The notes beneath the pieces were generated by a model, which saw nothing but the letters and a program-made list of their open reading frames with translations, ran no database searches and was not told the DNA's origin. A program made the position numbers and the translations under genes. Source: Paracoccaceae bacterium (GTDB lineage Bacteria > Pseudomonadota > Alphaproteobacteria > Rhodobacterales > Rhodobacteraceae). From it: a stretch of DNA of 7,135 nt. Location of the stretch: NCBI GenBank assembly GCA_007123625.1, contig SKKS01000230.1:1-7135 (forward strand), given 5' to 3'. This document shows positions 1 through 5,779 of the stretch, one piece after another; position 1 is the stretch's first letter; each line of letters begins with the position of its first letter.

Positions 1-650
1 CAGATTTCCTTCATGCCCAGGCCGAATTTCTGCGGCTCATGCTCCTTGGACAGGTCGTATTTCGCCATCACCTGCTTGGTCAGCGAGCCGCGCACGCCTT
101 CGGCCAGAAAGACATACTTGCCGTGCAGTTCCATCCCCGGTTCGTAGTTTTCGGACGGGCTGCCATCGGGCTTCTTGCCGAATTCGCCGGCCACAACCCC
201 TTTCACCCGGTCGCCGTCATAGACCACTTCCGACGCGGCCATGCCGGGAAAGATTTCCACCCCCAGCGCCTCGGCCTGTTCGCCCAGCCAGCGGCAGACA
301 TTGGCCATGCTGACGATGTAGTTGCCGTGGTTGTTCATCAGCGGCGGCATCGGCCAGTTCGGCACGCGCAGCTGTCCGGCCTGACCCAGCATGTAGAAGT
401 TGTCCTTGCGCACCGGCACGTTGATCGGCGCGCCGCGCTCTTTCCAGTCGGGGATCAGTGCGTCCAGCCCGCAGGGGTCAAGCACCGCGCCTGAAAGGAT
501 ATGCGCGCCAACCTCGGACCCTTTTTCCAGCACGACCACATTCAGGTCTGCATCCAGTTGCTTCAGCCGGATCGCCGCCGACAGCCCCGCAGGCCCCGCA
601 CCAACAATCACGACATCGTATTCCATGGCTTCGCGCTCGATCCCGGACAT
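1..650 (-). CDS. Electron transfer flavoprotein-ubiquinone oxidoreductase, N-terminal part (runs off left edge)
   Basis: The enzyme passes electrons from reduced electron transfer flavoprotein (fatty-acid and amino-acid oxidation) to ubiquinone, at the cytoplasmic face of the inner membrane. The visible 216 residues carry a dinucleotide-binding strand-turn-helix near residues 12-30 (VVIVGAGPAGLSAA) for FAD, then EKGSEVGAHILSGAVLDP at about 42-59 and NNHGNYIVSM at about 106-115. The stretch EGVRGSLTKQ at about 184-193 is also typical of the family. Full-length members have about 550 residues, so the ubiquinone-binding region and the C-terminal 4Fe-4S cluster domain lie outside the window. The ATG at 650 is preferred over the in-frame ATG at 626 because AGGAG sits 5 nt upstream and because family members share the IEREAMEYD-type leader. 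The gene is divergent from greA. The family assignment rests on recognised sequence and is firm. Confidence 0.96.
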   Translation of the reverse strand, partial: MSGIEREAMEYDVVIVGAGPAGLSAAIRLKQLDADLNVVVLEKGSEVGAHILSGAVLDPCGLDALIPDWKERGAPINVPVRKDNFYMLGQAGQLRVPNWPMPPLMNNHGNYIVSMANVCRWLGEQAEALGVEIFPGMAASEVVYDGDRVKGVVAGEFGKKPDGSPSENYEPGMELHGKYVFLAEGVRGSLTKQVMAKYDLSKEHEPQKFGLGMKEI

Positions 651-655
651 GGCGG

Positions 656-660
656 CTCCT
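656..660 (-). promoter_or_regulatory. Ribosome binding site of the ETF-QO gene
   Basis: AGGAG on the minus strand ends 5 nt before the ATG at 650. It is the strongest Shine-Dalgarno match near either candidate start and decides for the longer protein. Confidence 0.75.
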
Positions 661-693
661 TCGCTGGCTGGACGGGGAAAATGCTTCCCGATG

Positions 694-722
694 CGATAGC
701 GCAGCGCGGGCAAGCGGGTCAA
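694..722 (-). promoter_or_regulatory. Candidate sigma-70 type promoter for the ETF-QO gene
   Basis: On the minus strand TTGACC (722-717) and CTATCG (699-694) are separated by 17 nt. The -35 matches the consensus at five of six bases, and the -10 keeps the T at position 3 in a weaker form. Transcription would begin near 687, leaving a leader of about 37 nt before the ATG at 650. This is pattern matching only. Confidence 0.5.
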
Positions 723-843
723 TCGTGACCCGGCGTGCAATCGACCCCCGACGCCGCGTTCTGGCCGCAGATGCACCAACTTTTGAACGAACCGGCCGAG
801 GTGCTTGTCAGCGTCGAACCTGTGTCGTTGCAGGCGATAGCGC

Positions 844-873
844 TTGCAATCGTGGCACGGCTGCGCTCAGATA
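844..873 (+). promoter_or_regulatory. Candidate promoter for greA
   Basis: TTGCAA at 844-849 is followed after 17-18 nt by TCAGAT/CAGATA at 867-873. The -10 element is weak. Transcription would start near 880, only about 8 nt before the hairpin at 888-918, so a transcript ending in the T-tract would be about 40-45 nt long. The rest of the 651-941 interval shows no other strong promoter-like pair on the plus strand. Confidence 0.35.
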
Positions 874-887
874 CGCGGACGGAACTG

Positions 888-922
888 AAACGGCCCCGGC
901 GACCGCTGCGGGCGGTTTTTTT
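888..922 (+). terminator. Terminator-like hairpin with T-tract in the greA leader
   Basis: AAACGGCCC (888-896) pairs with GGGCGGTTT (910-918) through eight base pairs and one G-G mismatch, with a 13-nt loop. An alternative five-pair stem is ACCGC (902-906) with GCGGT (912-916). Either stem runs into seven T residues at 916-922. This is the form of an intrinsic terminator. No gene is seen just upstream on the plus strand, so it lies in the greA 5' leader, 20 nt before the ATG, and may act as an attenuator or define a short leader RNA. It could instead mark the end of an unrecognised upstream transcript. Confidence 0.6.
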
Positions 923-941
923 ACATCATGGTGGTGGTGCT

Positions 942-1412
942 ATGGAAAAGATACCCCTGACCCGAGGCGGCTTCCTGCAACTGGAGGCGGAGCTCAAGCG
1001 GCTCAAGTCCGCGGACCGTCCGGCGATCATTCGTGCCATTGCCGAAGCGCGCGAGCATGGCGACCTGTCCGAGAACGCCGAGTATCACAGCGCCCGGGAA
1101 AAGCAGAGTTTCATCGAGGGCCGGATCAAGGAGCTTGAATCCATCATCGGGCGCGCCGAGGTGATCGACACCGCGCGGCTGAAGGGCTCGATCAAGTTCG
1201 GCGCCAAGATCACGATCATTGACGAGGACACCGAGGAAGAGCACCATTATCAGATCGTTGGCGAAGCCGAAGCCAACATCGAACGGGGTCTTCTGAATGT
1301 GAAGTCGCCGCTGGCGCGCGCACTGATCGGCAAGGACGAAGGCGACAGTGTCGAGGTCCGCACCCCCGGCGGACAGCGGAGCTATGAAGTGGTGCGCGTT
1401 ACCTTCGAGTGA
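942..1412 (+). CDS. greA: Transcription elongation factor GreA
   Basis: GreA enters the secondary channel of RNA polymerase and stimulates cleavage of the nascent RNA in backtracked complexes, restarting stalled elongation. The 156-residue length fits the family (about 158). The N-terminal coiled coil spans about residues 8-75. Its tip carries the conserved DLSENAEY motif at 41-48, including acidic D41 and E44, which coordinate the catalytic Mg2+ with the polymerase. The C-terminal FKBP-like domain follows (about 80-156), with SPLARALIGKDEGD at 122-135. The ATG at 942 is chosen because MEKIPLT is the usual start in alphaproteobacteria. The frame is open for 69 codons further upstream, but that stretch contains the leader hairpin. 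The Shine-Dalgarno is poor (GGTGGTGG at 930-937, about 4 nt from the start). The gene is followed closely by a membrane-protein gene, probably in the same transcript. Confidence 0.97.
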   Translation: MEKIPLTRGGFLQLEAELKRLKSADRPAIIRAIAEAREHGDLSENAEYHSAREKQSFIEGRIKELESIIGRAEVIDTARLKGSIKFGAKITIIDEDTEEEHHYQIVGEAEANIERGLLNVKSPLARALIGKDEGDSVEVRTPGGQRSYEVVRVTFE

Positions 1413-1421
1413 CCGCGCGCC

Positions 1422-1430
1422 GGGACAGGG
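1422..1430 (+). promoter_or_regulatory. Ribosome binding site of the membrane-protein gene downstream of greA
   Basis: The purine-rich GGGACAGGG lies 8 nt before the ATG at 1439. No such sequence precedes the alternative in-frame GTG at 1409, which overlaps the greA stop. This favours 1439 as the start. Confidence 0.5.
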
Positions 1431-1438
1431 CGATACCG

Positions 1439-2374
1439 ATGACCGATACTCGCACGCCGCGCAGCACCAGTCCGCAGGTCGCGTGGGGCGCGGGGTTTGC
1501 GCTTGCATTGTGGCTGGGGCTGGTGGCGGTTCTGGTGCTTTGGGGTGGGTTGTCGGACTTACCCGCGATTGCGATTGCCGCGGTGGTGGTGATCCTGGTG
1601 TTGCCGGTGTTCCTGGGCTGGGCGGGTTTGGTCCTGCAAAGGGCCTTGCGTGCGCAGGACCTGCGGATCGCCCGCGTGCAGGACAGCGTGGACGGAATGC
1701 GGACGCTCTGGCTGGAGCAGGCCGCACGCGTCGACGTGCCCGACCCGCGGCTGGAAACGATCGCGCAGGTGCAGCGGGCCAGCGACAATGCCCGCGCAGT
1801 CTTTGCCACGTCTCGGCGCCCGGACCTGACTCCGGCGCCGGATCTGGCGGCACAACCGCTGCTCGCGCTGGGCCCTGAGCCGCGTATGGGCACCTCAGGG
1901 CCGCCCGCGCATGACGATCTGATCCGCGCGCTGCATTTCCCCGAAGACGCCGATGACCGCGCCGGGTTTCAGGCGTTGCACCGGGCGCTGGCGTGGCACG
2001 GCACCGGCCAACTGGTCCGCAGCGCGCAGGAGGTGCTGACCGCGCTGGCAGAGGAAGGCATCTTCATGGACGACCTGCGCCCTGACCGCGCACGCCCCGA
2101 GGTGTGGCGCGCGTTCGCCGAAGGCGCGCGCGGCCCCGCGATGGCGGGGCTTGCCGGGGTACGCGACCGGTCCTGTCTGGCGTTGACCGTGGGGCGGATG
2201 CGACAGGACCCGGACTTTCGCGAGGCTGCGCATCGGTTTCTGCGCGCCTTCGATGCGTGCCTGTCCAGCGTCGCCCCCGAACTGGATGACGCAGCGCTGG
2301 CCCGCCTGACCGAAACCCGCAGCGCGCGTGCGTTCATGTTGCTGGGCCGGGTCACGGGTGTTTTCGGGCGCTGA
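1439..2374 (+). CDS. Two-helix inner-membrane protein of unknown function
   Basis: I do not recognise a named family. The 311-residue product has a short polar N-terminus (1-13) and two closely spaced hydrophobic segments at about 14-37 and 41-66. These are joined by GGLSDLP and look like a transmembrane hairpin. After the second helix comes a basic and polar stretch (QRALRAQDLR), so the large C-terminal part (about 68-311) is predicted to be cytoplasmic. A linker rich in Pro and Ala at about 126-156 leads to an alpha-helical, charged domain at about 158-311 with no catalytic motif I can name. It contains only two cysteines, C246 and C274. The start is 26 bp after the greA stop and on the same strand, so the two are probably co-transcribed. 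An alternative GTG start at 1409 would add 10 residues and overlap the greA stop. Codon use is high-GC and coding-like throughout, so the gene is very likely real. Confidence 0.8.
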   Translation: MTDTRTPRSTSPQVAWGAGFALALWLGLVAVLVLWGGLSDLPAIAIAAVVVILVLPVFLGWAGLVLQRALRAQDLRIARVQDSVDGMRTLWLEQAARVDVPDPRLETIAQVQRASDNARAVFATSRRPDLTPAPDLAAQPLLALGPEPRMGTSGPPAHDDLIRALHFPEDADDRAGFQALHRALAWHGTGQLVRSAQEVLTALAEEGIFMDDLRPDRARPEVWRAFAEGARGPAMAGLAGVRDRSCLALTVGRMRQDPDFREAAHRFLRAFDACLSSVAPELDDAALARLTETRSARAFMLLGRVTGVFGR

Positions 2375-2384
2375 CGCGGGTTCA

Positions 2385-2409
2385 GGCGCAGCGGCTTTCC
2401 AACTGCGTC
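2385..2409 (+). terminator. Weak hairpin between convergent genes
   Basis: GGCGCAG (2385-2391) can pair with CTGCGTC (2403-2409), seven pairs including one G-U, around an 11-nt loop. It lies 10 bp after the stop at 2374 and 25 bp before the end of the convergent cpdB-like gene. No T-tract follows, so it could be a poor intrinsic terminator or simply chance in GC-rich DNA. Confidence 0.3.
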
Positions 2410-2434
2410 TGATGTATTGGCATGAATCAGGTGT

Positions 2435-4447
2435 TCAGACCGCGCTGAAATCCAGAACAAGCTGCATGAAGCCCTGCGGATTGTCGTCCATGCGGTGCGG
2501 GTTCAGGTCTGCGATTTCGTGCAGGTGCGGGACCGCGTTCGGACCGGTGGCGAAGACCGCCTTGCCGCCCGGGATCCGTGCGAACCGAACCGGCACAGGG
2601 TCAATGATGTCGATCAGGTCCGGGGTCCCGATATGATGGCGAAGGACCTCATGCACCGCCCGCGTGTCGCAATAGATCATCCGGTCGCCCCCGGTACCCG
2701 CGAATCCCGCTGCCCCGTTGGCGCGGAAGCTGTTGGTGCACAATATTACCTCTGCTGTGTCGTCGAGCGGTGCGCCATTCAGGCGAATCTCCCCGATCCG
2801 GCTGTTTCTGGCGTTTTCGGTCTGGGTGTCCGGATCGAAGCGCGCGGGTTGCGATAGGTCGATGCGATGATCGATTCCGTAGAGGATTTCGAAATCATAG
2901 GGCGCCATGGCGGGGTTGAGCAGCGCGCGGGGCGCGGTGTCCGCCACGGGATCGACCGTGATCCGGTTGAAGACCGACGCGCTGCGTTCCAGCCATTGGC
3001 GGATCTGTGCGCCGTTGAGCCGCAGCGCGGCCACCGAATTGGGAAAGAAATACAGGTCCGACACATGCCGGAGCGCGAGCGGCCCGGCGGAAATGTCTGT
3101 ATAGTGACGTGGGCCGCTGCGCCCGCCGGCCTTGAACGGCGCCACGGCGGCGATGACCGGCAGCCCGGCGTGTTCGGTACCCTCAAGCTTGTGGGCGATG
3201 TAGCGGCGCTTGGCCTCGGCCACCAGCGCAGTGGCGGTCGAGCGCCCCAGAAGCGCGAAAAAGCTGTGCAGCGGGTGGCGTGTTGCGCCGATGGGACGGC
3301 GGATCGCGGCAAGGGTCTGACGGTGGACGGCCTGCACCGCGCGGCGCACGGCGGGGCTGCGGCGAGGCACAAGGCGCGCGGCTTCGTCATGCAGGCGACC
3401 CTTGGCACCAGCGCTGAGACCCGGCAGCGTTCCTGTGCGCGCGGGCGGCGCAGGCGCGCGCAGCGCGCGGGCTTCGGAGCGGCTGCCCATGACGTGCCAG
3501 GTGGCGCCGTCGCGTTGCAGCAAAAGGTCAACAACGCCCAGATGCGAACCCCAGAACCCGGCCATGACCGCGGGTTTGCCACAGATCGTCCCCGCCACAG
3601 GGTCGATTTCGGGCGTGGCGGCGATTCCGGGACCCGGGAATACCATATGGCTGTGCCCGGCCAGCACCACGTCGATGCCATCAAGCCGCGCAAGCGCGAC
3701 GGCGGCGTTTTCGGCGCCTTCGCCGGTGCGGGGATGGCCCAGACCGGTATGTGCCAGTGCAACGATGATGTCGGCCCCGGCCTCGCGCATTTCGGGCAAC
3801 CAGGCTTGTGCAGACTGCACCATGTCACGCGCCCAGAGCCGCCCTTGCAGAAGCTGGCGTTCCCACATGGTGATCTGTGGCGGCGCGAAGCCGATCACGC
3901 CGACCCGGATCTGTTGAGCGCGTCCAGTCGTGTCGATGATGGTCCTGTCCAGCAACTTGTAGGGCCGGGTGAGCGAGCGGTCCTGGCCGGGCGCGGCAAC
4001 ACCGGGTGCGCGCAGAAGATTTGCGGTGACTACCGGCGCGTCGCAGCGCGTGAGTGCCGTCATCAGGAAATCAAGCCCGTAGTTGAATTCGTGGTTGCCC
4101 AGCGTGATCGCGTCGAATTCGAGCGCGTTCATGGCGGCGATGACAGGGTGCACGTCACCCTCACGCAGACCGCGTTCATAGGCGATGTAGTCGCCCACGG
4201 GCGTGCCCTGAAGGAAATCGCCGTTGTCGAACAGGAGCGCATTCGGGCATTCCGCCCGCGCCCGGTCGATGAGGTGCGCAAGCTTCACCAGCCCGAGGTC
4301 GGGGTTGGGGCAATCGGCGTAATAGTCGTAAGGCGCCAGATGCACATGAAGATCCGTGGTTTCCATGATGCGCAGATGCGCAAGCCCGGACGCCGTTCCA
4401 AGCGCTGCAAAGGGAAGCGGTTGATGCACTGTAAAGCCCCGGTCCAT
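2435..4447 (-). CDS. cpdB: 2',3'-cyclic-nucleotide 2'-phosphodiesterase / 3'-nucleotidase
   Basis: The enzyme hydrolyses 2',3'-cyclic nucleotides to 3'-nucleotides and then to nucleosides and phosphate. The product is 670 residues; E. coli CpdB has 647. The N-terminal calcineurin-like metallophosphatase domain (about 23-310) shows the metal-ligand motifs in order: TTDLHVH (30-36, D32 and H34), DNGD (74-77), GNHE (117-120), AHTGLGH (232-238) and AGHSH (263-267). The C-terminal 5'-nucleotidase domain (about 370-630) contains APYDFEILYGID (515-526), the likely nucleoside-binding aromatic region, and TNSFRANG...GTGGDR (571-589). An Ala/Pro/Arg-rich linker lies at about 321-390. No signal peptide is visible at the N-terminus (residues 1-27), although classical CpdB is periplasmic. 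The start is uncertain: ATG 4447 has no good Shine-Dalgarno, GTG 4429 is an alternative, and ATG 4366 would cut into the first beta strand (AHLRIMETTD). The gene is convergent with the membrane-protein gene and divergent from nudC. Confidence 0.92.
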   Translation of the reverse strand: MDRGFTVHQPLPFAALGTASGLAHLRIMETTDLHVHLAPYDYYADCPNPDLGLVKLAHLIDRARAECPNALLFDNGDFLQGTPVGDYIAYERGLREGDVHPVIAAMNALEFDAITLGNHEFNYGLDFLMTALTRCDAPVVTANLLRAPGVAAPGQDRSLTRPYKLLDRTIIDTTGRAQQIRVGVIGFAPPQITMWERQLLQGRLWARDMVQSAQAWLPEMREAGADIIVALAHTGLGHPRTGEGAENAAVALARLDGIDVVLAGHSHMVFPGPGIAATPEIDPVAGTICGKPAVMAGFWGSHLGVVDLLLQRDGATWHVMGSRSEARALRAPAPPARTGTLPGLSAGAKGRLHDEAARLVPRRSPAVRRAVQAVHRQTLAAIRRPIGATRHPLHSFFALLGRSTATALVAEAKRRYIAHKLEGTEHAGLPVIAAVAPFKAGGRSGPRHYTDISAGPLALRHVSDLYFFPNSVAALRLNGAQIRQWLERSASVFNRITVDPVADTAPRALLNPAMAPYDFEILYGIDHRIDLSQPARFDPDTQTENARNSRIGEIRLNGAPLDDTAEVILCTNSFRANGAAGFAGTGGDRMIYCDTRAVHEVLRHHIGTPDLIDIIDPVPVRFARIPGGKAVFATGPNAVPHLHEIADLNPHRMDDNPQGFMQLVLDFSAV

Positions 4448-4524
4448 ATAACTTGGTTCAATCCGATGCCTTGCTGGCGCCGGTCCTTCCGTTTGCCCTT
4501 GGTCAGGCAACCTTGTCATTGCTC

Positions 4525-4537
4525 TGCCAAGATGGCA
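4525..4537. promoter_or_regulatory. Small palindrome, operator-like, in the cpdB-nudC divergent region
   Basis: TGCCA-AGA-TGGCA is a perfect inverted repeat with 5-bp arms and a 3-bp centre. It is flanked by ATTGC (4518-4522) and GCAAT (4535-4539), and further out by CCTTG (4511-4515) and CAAGG (4542-4546), giving a nested dyad. It lies upstream of both divergent genes, 28 bp before the candidate nudC -35. A regulator could bind here, but short dyads also occur by chance. Confidence 0.3.
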
Positions 4538-4564
4538 ATTCCAAGGCTCTTGTGGTTCAAGACA

Positions 4565-4594
4565 TTGACGATGATCGCGTTCAGGTTGTGATAT
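4565..4594 (+). promoter_or_regulatory. Candidate promoter for nudC
   Basis: TTGACG (4565-4570) and TGATAT (4589-4594) are 18 nt apart in a locally AT-richer part of the 201-bp intergenic region (4448-4648). Transcription would start near 4601, giving a leader of about 48 nt. The -35 is good and the -10 is moderate. I found no equally good pair for cpdB on the minus strand. Confidence 0.45.
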
Positions 4595-4631
4595 TTGGGC
4601 ACACATCAGCTGAAAATGCGGGCGCGGGCCC

Positions 4632-4640
4632 GGGGAAGGG
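4632..4640 (+). promoter_or_regulatory. Ribosome binding site of nudC
   Basis: GGGGAAGGG lies 8 nt before the ATG at 4649. The upstream in-frame ATGs at 4595 and 4616 lack such a sequence, so this site decides the start. Confidence 0.65.
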
Positions 4641-4648
4641 TTGGCTCC

Positions 4649-5605
4649 ATGAATAGTGCACCTCTGGCCTTTGCGGGAAGCGGGACGGACCGGGCGGCGG
4701 GGGTGCGGGGTGAGTCCGCTGCGCTTGCAGCGCTGGAGCAGTCGCCCGCCGCGCGGGTGCTGCCGGTCTGGCGGGGCAAGCCGCTGATGGATGGGGCGAA
4801 TGCGCTGGGCTGGGTGTCGGTAGACGCGCCAATGCTGGTGCATGCAGTAAGACCGCTGCTGTTTCTGGGCACGCCCGCCGCGCCGCGCTTCGCTGCCGAC
4901 ATATCGTCATGGGAGCCGCAGGCGCTGGATCGCGCCGCGCTGGCGATGTTCGATGACGCCAGCATCCAGCATTATCCCGGCACACCCGCCACGCAGCAAT
5001 TTCAGGACCTGCGCAGGATGATGACCGCGCTGGATCCCAAGGCGGCGGCTTTTGCGGCCACTGCGAGGGCGGTGTTCAACTGGCACCGCACGCACGGGTT
5101 CTGCGCGTCCTGCGGCACGGCTTCCGGGGTGTGCATGGGCGGGTGGCAGCGCGCGTGTCCGGGCTGTGGGGCCAGTCATTTCCCGCGCACCGATCCTGTG
5201 GTGATCATGTTGGTGCTGCGTGGCAACCGGACCCTGCTGGGCCGTTCGCCCGGCTGGCCCGAAGGGATGTATTCGGCGCTGGCGGGGTTCATGGAGCCGG
5301 GCGAGACGGTCGAGACTGCGGTGCGCCGCGAGGTGGCCGAGGAAACCGGGATCGCGGTGGGTGCGGTGCGCTATGTCGCGTCGCAGCCCTGGCCGTTTCC
5401 GTCTTCGCTCATGATCGGATGCGTGGCCGAGGCGCTGTCCGACGCCATAACCGTCGATGACGAACTGGAAGATGCGCTGTGGCTGAGCCGCGAGGATATG
5501 GTCGATGCCTTTTCGGGGACGCATCCGAAGGTGCGCGCGGCGCGCCCCGGCTCGATCGCGCGCTTCATGATCGGGGAATGGCTGGCGGGACGGATCGGGG
5601 TCTGA
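4649..5605 (+). CDS. nudC: NADH pyrophosphatase / NAD-cap hydrolase NudC (Nudix family)
   Basis: NudC cleaves NADH to NMNH and AMP, and in bacteria removes NAD caps from RNA 5' ends. The product has 318 residues; E. coli NudC has 257, and the difference is mostly a longer N-terminal domain (about 1-135), as in other alphaproteobacterial forms. A zinc ribbon follows with ligands C152, C155, C170 and C173 (CASC and CPGC). The Nudix box is intact from G213 to I235, in the form G-x5-E-x7-REVAEETGI, with E228, E231 and E232 as metal-binding candidates. SQPWPFPSS at 245-253 is the signature that separates NudC from other Nudix enzymes. All key residues are present, so it should be active. The gene stands alone on its strand, divergent from the cpdB-like gene and convergent with ribD. 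The start is set by a strong Shine-Dalgarno at 4632-4640 and by the LAFAGSGTDRAA-type N-terminus. Confidence 0.96.
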   Translation: MNSAPLAFAGSGTDRAAGVRGESAALAALEQSPAARVLPVWRGKPLMDGANALGWVSVDAPMLVHAVRPLLFLGTPAAPRFAADISSWEPQALDRAALAMFDDASIQHYPGTPATQQFQDLRRMMTALDPKAAAFAATARAVFNWHRTHGFCASCGTASGVCMGGWQRACPGCGASHFPRTDPVVIMLVLRGNRTLLGRSPGWPEGMYSALAGFMEPGETVETAVRREVAEETGIAVGAVRYVASQPWPFPSSLMIGCVAEALSDAITVDDELEDALWLSREDMVDAFSGTHPKVRAARPGSIARFMIGEWLAGRIGV

Positions 5606-5634
5606 CGCCCGGGTTTCGTGCGGCGGGCTGGATC

Positions 5635-5658
5635 CGGGCGCGGTGCGGGAAGCGCCCG
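5635..5658. terminator. GC-rich hairpin after nudC
   Basis: CGGGCGC (5635-5641) pairs perfectly with GCGCCCG (5652-5658) around a 10-nt loop. It starts 29 bp after the nudC stop, in the convergent nudC-ribD gap. No T-tract follows on either strand. It may contribute to termination or RNA 3'-end stability. Confidence 0.35.
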
Positions 5659-5700
5659 CTCGGCGTGCCCACCCGCCCGCCCTTGCACGCCTCGCGGGCG

Positions 5701-5727
5701 CTGCCCTGCGCCGGTGGCACAGGGCGG
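5701..5727. terminator. GC-rich hairpin between convergent nudC and ribD
   Basis: GCCCTG (5703-5708) pairs with CAGGGC (5720-5725). Inside, after one C-A mismatch, GCC (5710-5712) pairs with GGC (5716-5718) around a 3-nt loop, and a flanking T-G wobble and C-G pair extend the base. It is about 55 bp beyond the ribD stop on the minus strand. There is no T-tract, so function as a terminator in either direction is only inferred. Nothing else is visible in the 5606-5779 gap. Confidence 0.35.
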
Positions 5728-5779
5728 GGACGATGGGGGATGCTATGCGCCCATCCTTGGCGGGGCGGTGGCAGGCCGA

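Noticed and set aside
921..1853. A 310-codon minus-strand frame across greA and the membrane-protein gene
   Set aside because: It is antisense to greA and Pro/Arg/Ala-rich, with no recognisable domain.
2867..4591. A 574-codon open frame on the plus strand opposite cpdB
   Set aside because: It is the antisense shadow of a gene with clear metallophosphatase and nucleotidase motifs. Its translation is rich in Arg, Gly and His and shows no domain.
4453..4656. A 67-codon frame from a TTG start that ends over the nudC ATG, suggesting a small gene coupled to nudC
   Set aside because: Third codon positions are only about half G or C, far below the neighbouring genes. There is no convincing ribosome binding site, and the stretch contains the palindrome and candidate promoter. 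Non-coding is more likely.
5606..5779. A possible small gene in the nudC-ribD gap
   Set aside because: All frames give Arg/Ala/Gly-rich sequence with no plausible start and ribosome binding site. The hairpins explain the visible structure.
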